Counted from the stretch's first letter, positions 1-6,709 are shown. The stretch is DNA of 10,685 nucleotides from Nitrospirales bacterium (GCA_029261305.1 JAJDBO010000306.1:1-10685), one strand, 5' to 3'. Numbers and translations: made by a program. Notes: generated by a model not told the origin, from the sequence alone.

Positions 1-1
1 T

Positions 2-829
2 ACCGACATCTTTTTTCACCACTATTATCTAAGAAAATTTCGGTTTGATGAGGGGAAAGAAGAATCCGGCACGGTGTACGACGATCATATGTCGGGCTTT
101 TCGCACCTGCTAGCGCCCTCGCCGACAACAAGCGTTGGGGATTCAATGCCGACATCAGATGTCCAACCCTGGAACGCAGAGGCCTGGATCGCGCATGTGG
201 TGATGTCCTTCGAAAAAGCGGAACAGGGAGCATCACGCCTTTCCGATGAAGTCCTATCCATGGAGGGGATGTGTGGTACGTTCACCCGACACTTCTACAA
301 CAATATATGCAGCTTCGAGGGTTGTCGATACATAGAGATTGGAAGTTGGACCGGGGCGAGTTTATGCGCGGCCATGTTTCGCAATCATATATCAGCAGTT
401 TCTATCGATAATTGGTCCCAATTCGGTGGCCCCAAGCAAGTGTTTTTGGAGAATATTTCCAAATACAAAGGAAGTTGCCATCTCTCCATATTAGAGGAAG
501 ATTGCTTTGCCGTGAATACGAATGAGTTGGGAAGTTTTAATGTCTTTTTATATGACGGAAATCACAGTAAGGAAAGTCAGTATAAGGCCCTCCTGCATTA
601 TTATGATAACTTCGAGGACTATGCCATAGTAATTATTGATGATTGGAATTGGAAAGACGTGAGAGAAGGAACGAAAGAAGCGATGGAGAAACTGAACATG
701 TCAGTCATATTTGACAAGGAAATTTTTTTGTGCGAAGACGATGTGAAAGAGATGCCCAGGCACAAGGGCAAGCATACATGGTGGAATGGAATCTATGTGA
801 TGCTTATTCACAAGGGCGAACCATCATGA
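2..829 (+). CDS. Class I SAM-dependent methyltransferase, probably the C-terminal part of a larger protein (5' partial)
   Basis: Likely transfers a methyl group from S-adenosylmethionine to a sugar or small acceptor; the acceptor is unknown. Numbering from the GTG at 74, motif I is YIEIGSWTG (86-94), the acidic end of strand 2 is SIDNW (110-114), and later strands are VFLYDGNHS (157-165) and IVIIDDWNW (186-194), a Rossmann methyltransferase pattern. The frame is open without a stop from base 2. The upstream residues (TDIFFHHYYLRKF) resemble the HYYHDLKDG segment of the PqqD-glycosyltransferase at the right edge, so the methyltransferase may be fused to a glycosyltransferase that starts outside the window. 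Internal starts are possible at 74 (GTG), 89 (ATG) and 146 (ATG, preceded by a GGGG tract); none has a strong ribosome-binding site. It converges with the sulfotransferase, only 20 bp away. Methyltransferase fold: fairly sure. Fusion: inference. Confidence 0.75.
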   Translation, partial: TDIFFHHYYLRKFRFDEGKEESGTVYDDHMSGFSHLLAPSPTTSVGDSMPTSDVQPWNAEAWIAHVVMSFEKAEQGASRLSDEVLSMEGMCGTFTRHFYNNICSFEGCRYIEIGSWTGASLCAAMFRNHISAVSIDNWSQFGGPKQVFLENISKYKGSCHLSILEEDCFAVNTNELGSFNVFLYDGNHSKESQYKALLHYYDNFEDYAIVIIDDWNWKDVREGTKEAMEKLNMSVIFDKEIFLCEDDVKEMPRHKGKHTWWNGIYVMLIHKGEPS

Positions 830-849
830 TATCGAAAAAAGACTACATA

Positions 850-1548
850 TCAGGTCGTGGTGTGTTTCTGGTTGCACGTAATGGCATCGTTCACGATGCT
901 CCCTCCGATATCAGGATTCGCATTCATGGCTTCAACGACATGGGCGACCAAGGCGACGTCTTTGGGATATAAATTTTGGATTATAGACGTCATCAGGTCA
1001 TCAACATGGTCAATGTAGAATCTACTGTATTCGTAAATGGACGCTCTCCCTTCTCTGCTTCTTCTTTTCGGAAGTGGTGTGTAGTCAGGAATCCCCAGCC
1101 GATCGTATACATAGGTCATACTCCGGTCGAACGCTTCAACCGTGCCTAGGAAGTCTAATCTTTTATCACGGATATGGTCGTGCTGGTCGATGATGTGGGG
1201 ATCCCACTTCTGACGTTTGACCTCGGACAAAAACGTCAGGAAGCGTTCCTGATTGTCAGGCATAGCAAAGAACGATGGGTCATTCGCGAATGATTCTTGC
1301 CCATCTTTCCGCATGGAAATCTACTGATACGCGGACAGAAGCCGTGTCACAGGGTCTCGGAGCAGTGCAAAAATAAAATAGGTGTTCAGTTTGTCTGTTT
1401 CAATATGATCAAATCCGCATTCATAAGATTGATAGGAAGGCTGGCGAAATTCAGCTCTCAGCGTAGATGTCGCGTTCTTGGCAATTAGAATGCAGATGAA
1501 TTTATACCGATCTGAAACCACACATTGAGGATTCACCGCCTGCTCCAT
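850..1548 (-). pseudogene. Sulfotransferase (Sulfotransfer_2-like) interrupted by one in-frame TAG codon
   Basis: Family members move sulfate from PAPS to a carbohydrate hydroxyl. The N-terminal piece (1548-1321, 75 residues) holds both PAPS-binding motifs: the 5'-phosphosulfate loop in ILIAKNATSTLR (20-31) and the 3'-phosphate motif in LLRDPVTRLLSAY (62-74). It then meets TAG at 1321-1323. The frame continues unbroken through I-S to the ATG at 1314 and on for 154 residues (SMRKDGQESFAND onward) to the stop at 850. The two pieces are therefore one gene of about 231 residues split by a single codon, with no frameshift. A one-base change from GAG or CAG would create it. Re-initiation at 1314 would give a product without PAPS motifs. 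Amber suppression or a sequencing error are alternatives. No clear ribosome-binding site precedes 1548, and a palindromic element starts 4 bp upstream, so the native N-terminus may have been longer. It is last in the minus-strand operon. Confidence 0.75.
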
Positions 1549-1551
1549 AGA

Positions 1552-1672
1552 GGGAATGTTGAAAAAAGCCGCCAGCGGCGTTCTCGCCCTTTTGCCGTGC
1601 TCACGTACTGGAGTACGCTCCGCTCGTCAAAAGGGCTGCGGCCTTGCTGGACGAACTTTTTTGAACATTCCC
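1552..1672. repeat. 121-bp palindromic, MITE/REP-like element
   Basis: Long imperfect inverted repeat. The outer arms GGGAATGTT (1552-1560) and AACATTCCC (1664-1672) pair, followed inward by AAAAAAG/CTTTTTT, CCAGC (1572-1576) with GCTGG (1646-1650), GCCCTTTTG (1586-1594) with CAAAAGGGC (1628-1636), and a central CGTACT-GG-AGTACG (1604-1617). It has no coding capacity for a transposase. From memory it resembles a repeat scattered through Nitrospira genomes. It lies immediately upstream of the sulfotransferase ATG. Confidence 0.8.
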
Positions 1673-1732
1673 TTTCACTGATGTCGGTTGCCTTCCCGAA
1701 GCATCTATGGCCAATGGACATGAAAAATTCAA

Positions 1733-1823
1733 CAGACCCATAGACGCGGTTCGCGGTGCGAATTTTCTTTTCTGATATCCATATCAGTCTGAGCTGTCAT
1801 GACGCTATCGCACGATTGAATTC
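1733..1823 (-). repeat. Operon spacer repeat, copy C (after the FkbM-malectin gene)
   Basis: Read on the minus strand, this segment runs from GAATTCAATCGT through CAGACTGATATGGATATC to a purine-rich tail. It aligns with the spacer after the tandem glycosyltransferase (copy B), sharing GAATTCAATCGT, CAGACTGATA and similar downstream bases. It covers the last codons of the FkbM-malectin gene and the start of the gap before the sulfotransferase. A short reading frame from the ATG at 1800 stops after 23 codons and is not called a gene. Confidence 0.55.
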
Positions 1824-3130
1824 GCAGAGCTCAAGGAGCTAGCTGGATTGGGTCCGCCCGCTTCATCGACTGGAACGATCTTGATACCGCTGACCATCGC
1901 ACTGTTGCGCGAGGCGCGAAGCTCAATTGTAAGACATCCTCCAGACACCGTCGCCGTGTAGGTTTTCACCAGTGGAGTGGCAAATCCGACTTCGTCGAAG
2001 ACATCGAGATCGCGTTCAACGATGGTCTTCTGAATCGAAATGTCAAAGACCCGCACACCCAATCCCCGGGCACCTTCCCAGACCTCCGCGAAGTAGAGCG
2101 AAACGTTGTAGTCACCGTCTGGCATCTGCGATCGAAAGCGCAGTGCAGGCTCGTAGGTGGACGCGTAACGCACGTGCTGGAATAGATCATTTTCTTCCGT
2201 TCCCTGAATGGCCCACTTGACGTAGAATAGGTTTCCATTGGTGAAGCCCGTGTTGGCGCCGGAGAAGCCCTGATCGGGAAGGAAAATGTCTCCCTGGTAG
2301 GCTGCGGGCTCCATGCTGCCGGCGGTTATCAATATCCGCTCGCATGGGTCTGCAAGCGGAGAGCGATCGCGATCAACTGCAATTTGACCCTCGAGCTGGA
2401 TCGAAGAACACTCCATCATCGTTCCGACTTTTTCGTCTTCATCTGGAACTCGATAGCAAAGAAAGTCCTCGCCAAACTCCCTGTAGGCATAGGACCGATC
2501 CCCCAGCTTCCGTAACAGACTGACGTTCTCTTCAATGGACATAACCTTGTGCTCATACACGATCATCTCTGGAGACGCTATCTCGAGAAATGCGCTCACG
2601 ATTTCGCCATCGAATCCTTCGACATCGGTGATCAGAAGATTCAACTCTCGTGGACTGATGCCGGCAAAGCTCAGAAAAGTTTCTGGTGAAATACACTGTA
2701 CGTTGTCCGCCCGTATGTACTCCTCCGGGATATGCAATCTCAGATGCTCGTTGGTCAACGACCCAATTTTGTATTTTCGCCAGGGCTGGGCATCAGGCTG
2801 GTCCAGGGCGAATTGCTCTGACACCGAATAGAAGGTTCGAGTCTCGTCTCTTCCACCGATCGCAAAGTTATAACACGCCACATGATCAGAATAGGGTTCC
2901 ATGACCTGAAGCAGATCGTCATGCAACCGGCCAACGGCCTCGACAAGATGCGCTCTCACATGTTGTTGGCCTGTGATAATCCTCTGTGGCAGATCGTCCT
3001 CAGGCTTGCCGTTGCACGCGCCAATTTGAATGGCTGTCAGAATCTTCTGTTGAGAGCCATAGTGATCGACGAGGACTTGGATGGCAGCGGGGATGCCGGA
3101 TTGAGAGAAGATTTGCCCTTGGAGGTTCAT
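1805..3130 (-). CDS. FkbM-family methyltransferase fused to a malectin-like carbohydrate-binding domain
   Basis: A 441-residue two-domain protein. Residues about 30-230 are FkbM-like: AIQIGACNG (33-41) as the SAM loop, HLVEA (61-65) where the family has an acidic strand-2 end, and LITDVEGFDGEI (166-177) with MIVYEH (189-194) as the later conserved strands. FkbM enzymes O-methylate sugars or polyketides. Residues about 265-420 match malectin: ILITAGS (266-272), a GFSGANTGFTNGN stretch (288-300), YNVSLYFAEVW (341-351) and a closing VSGIKIVP (413-420). Malectin domains bind glucose-type oligosaccharides, so this domain may hold the glycan being methylated. An upstream ATG at 3226 would add 32 residues and overlap the glycosyltransferase by 38 bp. 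That stretch is spacer DNA which reads as linker in another frame, so the ATG at 3130 is preferred. No strong ribosome-binding site is seen at either. Third in the minus-strand operon. No signal peptide. Confidence 0.82.
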   Translation of the reverse strand: MNLQGQIFSQSGIPAAIQVLVDHYGSQQKILTAIQIGACNGKPEDDLPQRIITGQQHVRAHLVEAVGRLHDDLLQVMEPYSDHVACYNFAIGGRDETRTFYSVSEQFALDQPDAQPWRKYKIGSLTNEHLRLHIPEEYIRADNVQCISPETFLSFAGISPRELNLLITDVEGFDGEIVSAFLEIASPEMIVYEHKVMSIEENVSLLRKLGDRSYAYREFGEDFLCYRVPDEDEKVGTMMECSSIQLEGQIAVDRDRSPLADPCERILITAGSMEPAAYQGDIFLPDQGFSGANTGFTNGNLFYVKWAIQGTEENDLFQHVRYASTYEPALRFRSQMPDGDYNVSLYFAEVWEGARGLGVRVFDISIQKTIVERDLDVFDEVGFATPLVKTYTATVSGGCLTIELRASRNSAMVSGIKIVPVDEAGGPNPASSLSSANSIVR

Positions 3131-3141
3131 GGTGGAGATGC

Positions 3142-3242
3142 TCCAGAAACGCGTTTTGTGCCGCGACTCTTCTTTGCCGATTTCCCTATCAGTCTGTGCC
3201 GATTGACACGTCACTGGCAGGTTCATGTAAACGATTGAATTC
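3142..3242 (-). repeat. Operon spacer repeat, copy B (end of the tandem glycosyltransferase)
   Basis: On the minus strand it begins GAATTCAATCGT and contains GGCACAGACTGATAGGGAAA. In the glycosyltransferase frame it reads D-V-S-I-G-T-D, stop, stop, G-N-R-Q-R-R-V-A-A-Q. The residues after the stops match the inter-domain linker in copy A (G-N-R-Q-W-S-V-A-E-Q). Copy B therefore has 9 extra bases, with TGA and TAG, relative to copy A. Confidence 0.65.
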
Positions 3243-5309
3243 CTCGAAGGTCAAGCAGTGCTCCCAATCCTGTTCGGTTTTGATGGTAACCGGGTCTGGA
3301 GTCTCACCGGTAAACACGTCTGGATGGGCTGTTTTGTTCCTGAAATCCATCCCGGCATAAATTTCGTAGTCCCGTATGGAGCGTTGTTGCCCAATCCCAT
3401 ATGGTCCTAATTGGCGATGCGCGTCTGCCTCATCGCTGTAGAGCAACCATCTTAGACGCTCGAAGGCAACGCGATTCTTCTCCTGCACCACTTCTTGGCC
3501 ATTTTCCCAGTGGCGTCTTGGCGGAATCGGATGCATCTGATGCCAGGCCACAATCTTTTGCGGCAAAAAAAAGTCATAGCCGTGGGTGAAAGAACGTACG
3601 GTCAAATTGAGCTCTTCCCCATGGTAGTAATGTTCTGGGTCCTGCGGAACCTCTATGTTCCATTTTCCCAGGGTGAACACAAAATTGCCGGAAATAAACC
3701 GGTTGCGACCCGGGCTTCGGGTATTGGGTGAACCCCAATCAAACCACGGGGCCCAACCGTCACTAGGCCCCCAACTGTTCACTCGAGTAGTCCGAATTCC
3801 TAGGTAGGTTTGTCGATGTAGACGCCCGTGAGCGTCGTACCAAAACAGTGGGGCATTCACCGTGATCAACGGTTTATCACTCGGTAACGATTGAATCATG
3901 CGGATTAAGGTTTCGTCCCAGGCCGGCTCAAATTTCATATGGGAGTCAACCTGTAACGTATAGACTTCCCCATCCCAGAAGCGTTGCGCCATGGACCGCG
4001 CCCAGGTGCCGCCCTGACTTTCTTCAATCCGATAGTTCAGGAAGCGAAACCGTGGATCACGCTGAAACGTGGAAACATCTACCGGATTGTGATCGTCGTA
4101 TTGCCAGCAGATGCCAAAGCGTAACCGGTCAGGATATTGGGCATTGCTAAGACAATCCTCCAATGTTCGGGGCAGATCCGGATCACAGTACGAGGCGATC
4201 GACACAAAGATACGCGGTCGAGTACTTGAACTCGGAACCGTCTCGGATATTGGTTGGGTTTGTTCTGCGACGCTCCACTGTCGATTTCCTGAGCCGATTG
4301 ACACGTCAGTGGCACTCGCCTGCTTACGCTCGTATGCCTCGAAGGACAAACAGTGCTCCCAGTCTTGCTCGGTTTTGATCGTGACCGGGTCTGGGGTCTC
4401 CCCAGTAAACACGTCCGGATGGGCGGTTTTGTCCCTGAAATTCATCCCGGCATAAATTTCATAGTCTCGTATGGAGCGTTGTTGCCCAATCCCATATGGA
4501 CCTAATTGTCGATGCGCATCCGCATCCTTGCTATAGAGCAACCAGCTCAGCCGCTCGAAGGCGATACGATTTTTCTGCTCCACCACCTCGTGTTCATTGT
4601 CCCCATGGCGTCTTGGCGGTATTGCGTGCATCTGATGCCAAGCCACAATCTCTTGCGGCAAAAACAAGTCGTAGCCGTGTGTGTAAGAGCGCACGGTTAA
4701 ACTAAATTCTTCCCCCCAGTAGTAATGCTCAGGGTCCTGCGGAACCTCTGTGTTCCATTTTCCCAAGGTAAACACAAAACCGCCGGAAATAAACCGGTTA
4801 CGACCCGGGTTTCGAGTATTGGGTTTGCCCCAATCAAACCATGGGGCCCAGCCGTCAATGCCATCCCAACCGTTCACTCGGGTAGTCCGAATTCCCAGGT
4901 CGGTTTGTCGCTGGAGATGCCCTTGAGGGTCGTACCAAAACAGCGGGACATTCACCGTGATCAACGGTTTATCACTCGGGAACGATTGAATCATGCGGAT
5001 TAAGGTTTCGTCCCAGGCCGGCTCAAATTTCATATGGGAGTCAACCTGTAACGTATAGGCTTCCCCATCCCAGAACCGTTGCGCCATGGACCGCGCCCAG
5101 GTCCCACCCTGACTTTCTTCAATCCGATAGTTCAGGAAGCGAAACCGTGGATCACGCTGAAACGAGGTGACATCAACGGGGTGCTGCACGTCGTATTGCC
5201 AACAGATGCCAAAGCGCAACCGTTCAGGATATTGGGCATTGCTGAGACAATCCTCCAATGTTCGGGGCAGATCGGGATCACAGTACGAGGCGATCGACAC
5301 AAAGATGCG
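3189..5309 (-). repeat. Intragenic tandem duplication, period 1095 bp
   Basis: The two glycosyltransferase domains are encoded by direct copies at 5309-4284 and 4214-3189, exactly 1095 bp apart with no length change between codons 53-391 and 418-756. The segments 3886-3963 and 4981-5058 are identical over 78 bp, while other parts (for example the linker-proximal ends) differ clearly. That patchwork points to gene conversion or uneven selection after duplication. Confidence 0.9.
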
Positions 5310-5465
5310 CTGTCGGGTGTTTGAGGTGGAGGCGGTGTTGGAAAGTGTTTGGGACGTTATTGTCGGCGTGACCCCATTCTTCAAGGCTTCGAGTTGAGAA
5401 ACCCGGTGACGCAAGTTCTGCAACTCGGCAAGGAATTGCGCCTGAAAGGTTTCCTGGTCACTCAT
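3189..5465 (-). CDS. Tandem-domain Skp1-GlcNAc-transferase-type glycosyltransferase (PF11397-like)
   Basis: A 758-residue protein with an N-terminal coiled coil (about 6-28, AELQNLRHRVSQLE) and two copies of one catalytic domain at 53-391 and 418-756. Each opens with RIFVSIASYCDPDLPRTLED, then carries GICWQYD, YRIEESQGGTWARS, a VDSHM acidic motif (D142 in copy 1) followed by KFEPAWDE, NRFISG and a late AWHQMH. This pattern fits the GlcNAc-transferase family typified by Dictyostelium Gnt1, which adds GlcNAc to hydroxyproline on Skp1. The copies differ at about 50 of 339 positions (about 85% identical), and both keep the visible motifs, so both may be active. No signal or membrane segment is seen, so it probably acts in the cytoplasm. 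It starts 30 bp after the 2OG oxygenase; the ATG at 5465 has only a weak GGGG tract upstream. The coiled coil resembles the N-terminus of the Thr/Pro-rich protein at 8977. Family: fairly sure. Acceptor: inferred. Confidence 0.82.
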   Translation of the reverse strand: MSDQETFQAQFLAELQNLRHRVSQLEALKNGVTPTITSQTLSNTASTSNTRQRIFVSIASYCDPDLPRTLEDCLSNAQYPERLRFGICWQYDVQHPVDVTSFQRDPRFRFLNYRIEESQGGTWARSMAQRFWDGEAYTLQVDSHMKFEPAWDETLIRMIQSFPSDKPLITVNVPLFWYDPQGHLQRQTDLGIRTTRVNGWDGIDGWAPWFDWGKPNTRNPGRNRFISGGFVFTLGKWNTEVPQDPEHYYWGEEFSLTVRSYTHGYDLFLPQEIVAWHQMHAIPPRRHGDNEHEVVEQKNRIAFERLSWLLYSKDADAHRQLGPYGIGQQRSIRDYEIYAGMNFRDKTAHPDVFTGETPDPVTIKTEQDWEHCLSFEAYERKQASATDVSIGSGNRQWSVAEQTQPISETVPSSSTRPRIFVSIASYCDPDLPRTLEDCLSNAQYPDRLRFGICWQYDDHNPVDVSTFQRDPRFRFLNYRIEESQGGTWARSMAQRFWDGEVYTLQVDSHMKFEPAWDETLIRMIQSLPSDKPLITVNAPLFWYDAHGRLHRQTYLGIRTTRVNSWGPSDGWAPWFDWGSPNTRSPGRNRFISGNFVFTLGKWNIEVPQDPEHYYHGEELNLTVRSFTHGYDFFLPQKIVAWHQMHPIPPRRHWENGQEVVQEKNRVAFERLRWLLYSDEADAHRQLGPYGIGQQRSIRDYEIYAGMDFRNKTAHPDVFTGETPDPVTIKTEQDWEHCLTFEEFNRLHEPASDVSIGTD
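4256..4340 (-). repeat. Operon spacer repeat, copy A (in-frame linker between the two glycosyltransferase domains)
   Basis: On the minus strand it contains GACGTGTCAATCGGCTCAGG then AAATCGACAGTGG, aligning with copy B except that 9 bases are absent. It reads D-V-S-I-G-S-G-N-R-Q-W-S-V-A-E-Q and joins domain 1 to domain 2 without a stop. Confidence 0.65.
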
Positions 5466-5495
5466 GCAAACACATTCCCCGGAGGTGTGGTTGCA

Positions 5496-6104
5496 TCATG
5501 TCTGGGGTGGCAAGAGGGTCCAACCGACCGGAGTATAATGCACGAACATGGACGCGTAATACTCACCTTCTAAGGGATACGGCCTGGCATGCTTCAACTT
5601 GGCGCTTTCGTAGAAGATCATATCGCCGGGCGACATTGAAATTTCGTGGGCCTTGCCGTGTATATCTTCGATATAGAATGGCCATGGCTTGTCGAGTTTG
5701 TAATCAATGCATATGGATGAGCTGATCACATGGGTGTCAATAGTATCAACATGAGAATAGAGATAGCTTCCCCGCTGGCACACGCGTATGCCGTAACACG
5801 ACGCATTGATTAGCGGCAGGTTACACCACTGTTCATGAATCGGCCTTAACGCCGTGAGCAGGTTGGCATTAAACGCCTGATCTTCATAAAGGAGGGACGT
5901 GACGGAGCGCCTGTCAGTGGTATGCAGATACTTGTGATCATCATCGATAGATAATTTTCCGGTATTGTTGACGAACTGCTTCAGGAGTTTCACGTAGATA
6001 TCAGGATCAAGTCGGGCTTTCCGGAAGCCTAAGCCATGGTAGGGTACCCGAGCTTGCTGTTGAATAGTCAGTTCATCGAGATCCTGTGGCGTCTGACAAA
6101 ACAT
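5496..6104 (-). CDS. 2-oxoglutarate/Fe(II) dioxygenase, prolyl-4-hydroxylase-like
   Basis: A 202-residue cytoplasmic protein expected to hydroxylate a peptide or small substrate using O2, Fe(II) and 2-oxoglutarate. The iron-binding triad is visible: H118-x-D120 in LYSHVDTIDTHV and the distal H172 in ESAKLKHARPYP. They lie on a double-stranded beta-helix pattern with a MSPGDMIFYES strand (157-167) and a closing EYYASMFVHYTP (181-192). In known prolyl hydroxylases a Lys or Arg about 9-10 residues after the distal His binds 2-oxoglutarate; here those positions are E181 and Y182, so the anchor is missing or has moved (R174 is the nearest candidate). The ATG at 6104 is supported by GGGAGGTGGAGAA directly upstream, and a promoter lies 58 bp away. 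It is first in the minus-strand operon, 30 bp before the Skp1-type glycosyltransferase, which suggests a hydroxylate-then-glycosylate pair. Confidence 0.85.
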   Translation of the reverse strand: MFCQTPQDLDELTIQQQARVPYHGLGFRKARLDPDIYVKLLKQFVNNTGKLSIDDDHKYLHTTDRRSVTSLLYEDQAFNANLLTALRPIHEQWCNLPLINASCYGIRVCQRGSYLYSHVDTIDTHVISSSICIDYKLDKPWPFYIEDIHGKAHEISMSPGDMIFYESAKLKHARPYPLEGEYYASMFVHYTPVGWTLLPPQT

Positions 6105-6161
6105 TTCTCCACCTCCCTTCCCGAATCACATTCCAAACCCTACATCTTTAATGAGGCGCAA

Positions 6162-6190
6162 ATTTTATTGGACAGCAAGGACATCGTCAA
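6162..6190 (-). promoter_or_regulatory. Sigma70-like promoter for the minus-strand operon
   Basis: On the minus strand, TTGACG (6190-6185) and TAAAAT (6167-6162) are separated by exactly 17 bp. Each box matches the consensus at 5 of 6 positions. It lies 58 bp upstream of the oxygenase ATG, the right place to start the operon transcript. Confidence 0.6.
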
Positions 6191-6368
6191 GCAACAAGAA
6201 TGGAGTGCTCACTCCAAGCCTTTCGATTCTGCAACGAAGCGTGAAACAACCCAATGGTCATGACTGAATCGTTGCAAAATGGCATATTGGATTAAAAAGA
6301 AAACATTTCCAAGAAGAAAAAAAAGGCTCTTCTCCAAATCGTGTGGGTAATTTCTTGTTTCTTTTATT

Positions 6369-6389
6369 CCCCTCCTTTGTAAGGAGGGG
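6369..6389. repeat. Perfect GC-rich hairpin, 9-bp stem
   Basis: CCCCTCCTT, loop TGT, AAGGAGGGG. The bases after it (6390-6400) repeat the purine theme (GAAGGGGAGGT). No T-run follows on either strand, so it is not a classic terminator. It looks like a short dispersed repeat of a kind seen in many bacterial intergenic regions. Confidence 0.6.
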
Positions 6390-6402
6390 GAAGGGGAGGT
6401 AG

Positions 6403-6442
6403 AGGGTTTCGACAGCCGCTCGAGCTGCTCTTCGAGAACCCT
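6403..6442. repeat. Imperfect hairpin next to the GC-rich hairpin
   Basis: AGGGTTTCGA (6403-6412) pairs imperfectly with TCGAGAACCCT (6432-6442), with inner CAGC/GCTG pairing. It is probably part of the same dispersed element as 6369-6389. Confidence 0.35.
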
Positions 6443-6709
6443 AAAATGTCAGCAGGCTGGTGTCGAATCCGGTCTGGTTTTTTAGTATGCCATTAGTATG
6501 TCAATGGGTAGTTCTATACCGCAGACTCTACCCCACCCGCATTCCCTCTTCGGAAATTGCGCCCAGAACAAAGGGGAGTGATAGACTGGCCTAGGTTTTG
6601 TAGTCAGATCCGACCGCAATTAAAAGGAATAGAAATTTGCATCGTTGAAACAGTACTGGCAAAATTCGCCACTTTCATTAGACCCTACAGACGTTTAAAT
6701 GACTTAATT

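Larger units (their letters stand above)
6191..6709. other. Divergent intergenic region
   Basis: About 520 bp between the minus-strand operon promoter and the plus-strand glycosyltransferase. It contains an A-rich tract (about 6312-6327), a perfect GC-rich hairpin, an imperfect hairpin, and a stretch (6557-6709) open in the frame of the next gene but beginning with TTG and without a ribosome-binding site. No convincing plus-strand promoter or RNA gene was recognised. Confidence 0.5.

Noticed and set aside
1740..1800. A short gene from the ATG at 1800 (23 codons)
   Set aside because: It reads through spacer copy C and stops quickly; the resemblance to the 3226 extension reflects shared DNA.
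3131..3226. A 32-residue N-terminal extension of the FkbM-malectin protein from the ATG at 3226
   Set aside because: The DNA is the repeated spacer, homologous to the glycosyltransferase linker in a different frame, so the residues are not selected as protein.
1972..5324. Many plus-strand reading frames of 60-120 codons opposite the minus operon
   Set aside because: They occur in pairs over the duplicated domain, lack ribosome-binding sites and domains, and mirror the real genes.
6369..6389. Rho-independent terminator
   Set aside because: The stem is strong, but no T-run follows on either strand and it lies between divergent genes where no terminator is needed.
6557..6709. A TTG start at 6557 adding 51 residues to the discoidin glycosyltransferase
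   Set aside because: Rare start codon, no ribosome-binding site, and the added residues lie ahead of the recognisable domain. It remains possible, so it is noted in the gene entry.
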